NCBI GenBank assembly: GCA_947594085.1
Contig: CANQEB010000126.1
Location: 1-6,995 of the forward strand
DNA from: an uncultured Lachnospiraceae bacterium
GTDB taxonomy: Bacteria > Bacillota > Clostridia > Lachnospirales > Lachnospiraceae
Direction of reading: 5' to 3'
Length of the DNA: 6,995 nucleotides
Shown here one piece after another: positions 5,652-6,995 of the stretch. Both the position numbers and the translations under genes were made by a program. The notes beneath the pieces are model-generated. The model ran no database searches, was not told the origin of the DNA, and saw only the letters and a list, made by a program, of their open reading frames with translations. Numbering within the stretch: position 1 is the first letter of the stretch; every line of letters starts with the position of its first letter.

Positions 5652-6995
5652 TCAGCCTAATGCGGCACCCTCTTCGGCATCCATATCGTCGTAAGACATA
5701 TCATCAGACATGTCGTCAAATGTCATATCGTCATCAGACATGTCGTCAAATGTCATGTCGTCGGACATATCGTCATACGTCATATCATCAAAAGTCATAT
5801 CATCAGCGGATATATCGTCATACGTCATATCATCAAAAGTCATATCATCAGCGGACATATCGTCAAAAGACATATCGTCGTAGCTCATATCGTCCATGCC
5901 CATGTTTTCCATGCCGGCATCATCGAATCCTGTACCGTCATCCCCGCTCGTGATGTCATTGTAGATTACCGGAGCCCCTTCGGTTACCGTGTCAAGCGGA
6001 TAAGCAATGTAGTCCTCCGGCGCAAGGCCATCGAGTATCTCATATGTCATGAGCTCCTCGTCATACTCTCCGAGTGAAACTTTATGTTTCTCAATTACAT
6101 TGGAGGAATTTGCCATCCATACGTAGTCTCCGTCGTCCTCCTGCATAATATAATACTCTTCCAGCCACAAGCCGGTCTTTTCCTCTGACTGTCCAAGATC
6201 CTGTTCCATGTACACATGCTGCCCCAGAATCAGTCCGGTCGAATCATCAAGCTCCACATAGAACGCATAATTTGACGAACCAGATTCATTCCCCATACCG
6301 CTATAATAATAACTGTCTTGCTCCTCTTCCTCCTTGTTGTCCGTAGAAATCTCAGTCACCGTGCCGGTCCAAACCTGTGAATCGTCCACTCTGGAGTGCA
6401 CGAGCATCGTCATGCCCTCCTGAACCTGATCAAGATTTTGCTCATTCACGGAGCCCTTGATCCGAAAATCTCCAATCGCCAAAATCGTTATATACGCAGA
6501 GTTACCACTGGAGCCGTAATAGTCCTGAGTGCTTCCGCTAGGATCAGAAATCTTCTGAATAATTCCCTCCATCTCCGCCGTCACAGTCGCATTGTCGATC
6601 GCTTCCTTGAGCTGTTCTATCTCGAGCTCCTTGCTCTTGATATCGTACTCATACTGCTTGATTTCATTCTGTGCTGATAAAATGCTCGTCGTGATCATAA
6701 GCTGATCATCTGAGCTCGCTTCCTTCTTATCCTTCTCAAGCTGTGCAATGCTCTGCTCGGCAAGCTCAATATCCCCCTTCGCCTTGTCGATATCGATCTC
6801 TGCCTGCGCAAGCTTATCCTCGTCCTCGCGTGTATCGTAGGTAAAAAGGCGCTGTCCCTCCTTGACCTCGTCGCCTTCTTTGACAAAACACTTCTCTACC
6901 GTGCGATCCCCCTCAAGCTTCACTTCAAGCGTCGCCTGCGGACTAACCTCGCCGCCGAAGCGCTCGACCAGACCAGTCCCACTGCCATATCCGGT
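5652..6995 (-). CDS. HlyD/MacA (YknX)-type membrane fusion protein, N-terminus cut by window edge
   Basis: 447 residues are visible. The frame is open through base 6995 and begins inside the protein, so the GTG at 6923 is not the true start; the membrane anchor lies outside the window. In fragment numbering (residue 1 at 6995), the first lipoyl half is at about 15-55 (CFVKEGDEVKEGQRLFTYD). The alpha-hairpin runs about 58-133, with a short turn and no large insert. The second lipoyl half is at about 136-150 (TVTAEMEGIIQKISD), and the beta-barrel spans about 165-255 (VNEQNLDQVQEGMTMLVHSR). The membrane-proximal domain spans about 272-345 (LDGLAPEDYIAYPLD). A tail of 15 Asp-Asp-Met/Ile motifs (about 362-438) ends the protein; ordinary MFPs stop after the membrane-proximal domain. 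The protein would form the extracellular adaptor for the ATPase/permease encoded downstream. It shares motifs with the giant MFP, so the two are paralogues that may form a mixed assembly. Family call is secure; the tail's role is unknown. Confidence 0.94.
   Translation of the reverse strand, partial: TGYGSGTGLVERFGGEVSPQATLEVKLEGDRTVEKCFVKEGDEVKEGQRLFTYDTREDEDKLAQAEIDIDKAKGDIELAEQSIAQLEKDKKEASSDDQLMITTSILSAQNEIKQYEYDIKSKELEIEQLKEAIDNATVTAEMEGIIQKISDPSGSTQDYYGSSGNSAYITILAIGDFRIKGSVNEQNLDQVQEGMTMLVHSRVDDSQVWTGTVTEISTDNKEEEEQDSYYYSGMGNESGSSNYAFYVELDDSTGLILGQHVYMEQDLGQSEEKTGLWLEEYYIMQEDDGDYVWMANSSNVIEKHKVSLGEYDEELMTYEILDGLAPEDYIAYPLDTVTEGAPVIYNDITSGDDGTGFDDAGMENMGMDDMSYDDMSFDDMSADDMTFDDMTYDDISADDMTFDDMTYDDMSDDMTFDDMSDDDMTFDDMSDDMSYDDMDAEEGAALG
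5682..5912 (-). repeat. Asp-Asp-Met/Ile repeat tail with nested 30-bp and 45-bp DNA repeats
   Basis: The C-terminus of the smaller MFP carries 15 copies of DDM (one is DDI), mostly spaced five residues apart with Ser or Thr plus Tyr, Phe or Ala between them (DDMSYDDMSFDDMSADDMTF is typical). Some units are shortened to four residues (DDMSDDMTF) and one is extended to DDDM. DNA repeats are nested: a 30-bp period around 5701-5760 and a 45-bp period around 5768-5857. Both preserve frame. The tail is strongly acidic, methionine-rich and has no lysine or arginine. Confidence 0.95.

Noticed and set aside
5682..5912. Possible CRISPR-like array
   Set aside because: The repeats are contiguous, have no unique spacers, and are in-frame coding repeats with 15-bp subunits.
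5660..5953. Plus-strand open frame rich in His, Arg, Tyr and Gln that could look metal-binding
   Set aside because: It is the antisense reading of the Asp-Asp-Met repeat tail; the minus-strand frame continues directly from a complete MFP domain.
6921..6923. GTG as the start of the smaller MFP
   Set aside because: The frame stays open upstream to the window edge and encodes expected MFP sequence (FGGEVSPQATLEV), so the true start is outside the window.

Overview
All coding sequence in this window lies on the minus strand, in one tightly packed four-gene operon for a tripartite MacB/Ykn-type ABC exporter. Both ends of the window cut through genes. In transcription order (high to low coordinates) the operon reads: a HlyD/MacA-type membrane fusion protein (MFP) missing its N-terminus (5652-6995), an ABC ATPase of the MacB/LolD/YknY class (4926-5612), a second and giant MFP of 1261 residues (1144-4929), and a MacB/YknZ-type permease missing its C-terminus (1-1128). 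Gaps are 39 nt, a 4-nt ATGA overlap, and 15 nt. Co-transcription is therefore very likely, and the operon promoter and terminator lie outside the window.

The organism is probably a Gram-positive Clostridia member, perhaps a gut Lachnospiraceae-like bacterium. The reasons are the YknXYZ-like layout with a separate ATPase and permease, strong AGGAGG-type ribosome binding sites with two TTG starts, no outer-membrane partner in view, and adhesin-like modules of the divergent InlB B-repeat type. The base composition looks roughly balanced. This placement is inference and stops at family level.

The ATPase would power the permease. The MFPs would sit on the extracellular face of the membrane and form a ring or channel over the permease's extracellular domain. 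The substrate (drug, peptide or lipid-like molecule) cannot be read from the sequence.

The unusual part is the pair of MFPs. The giant one has a normal MFP frame (N-terminal membrane anchor, split lipoyl domain, two coiled-coil arms, beta-barrel, membrane-proximal domain). About 880 residues are inserted at the tip of its alpha-hairpin. The insert holds two related helical modules flanking low-complexity repeats and two beta domains like those of Gram-positive surface proteins. The smaller MFP has an ordinary hairpin but ends in a tail of 15 Asp-Asp-Met/Ile motifs. I found no RNA genes, mobile elements, CRISPR arrays or convincing terminators, and no gene-free stretch longer than 39 bases.
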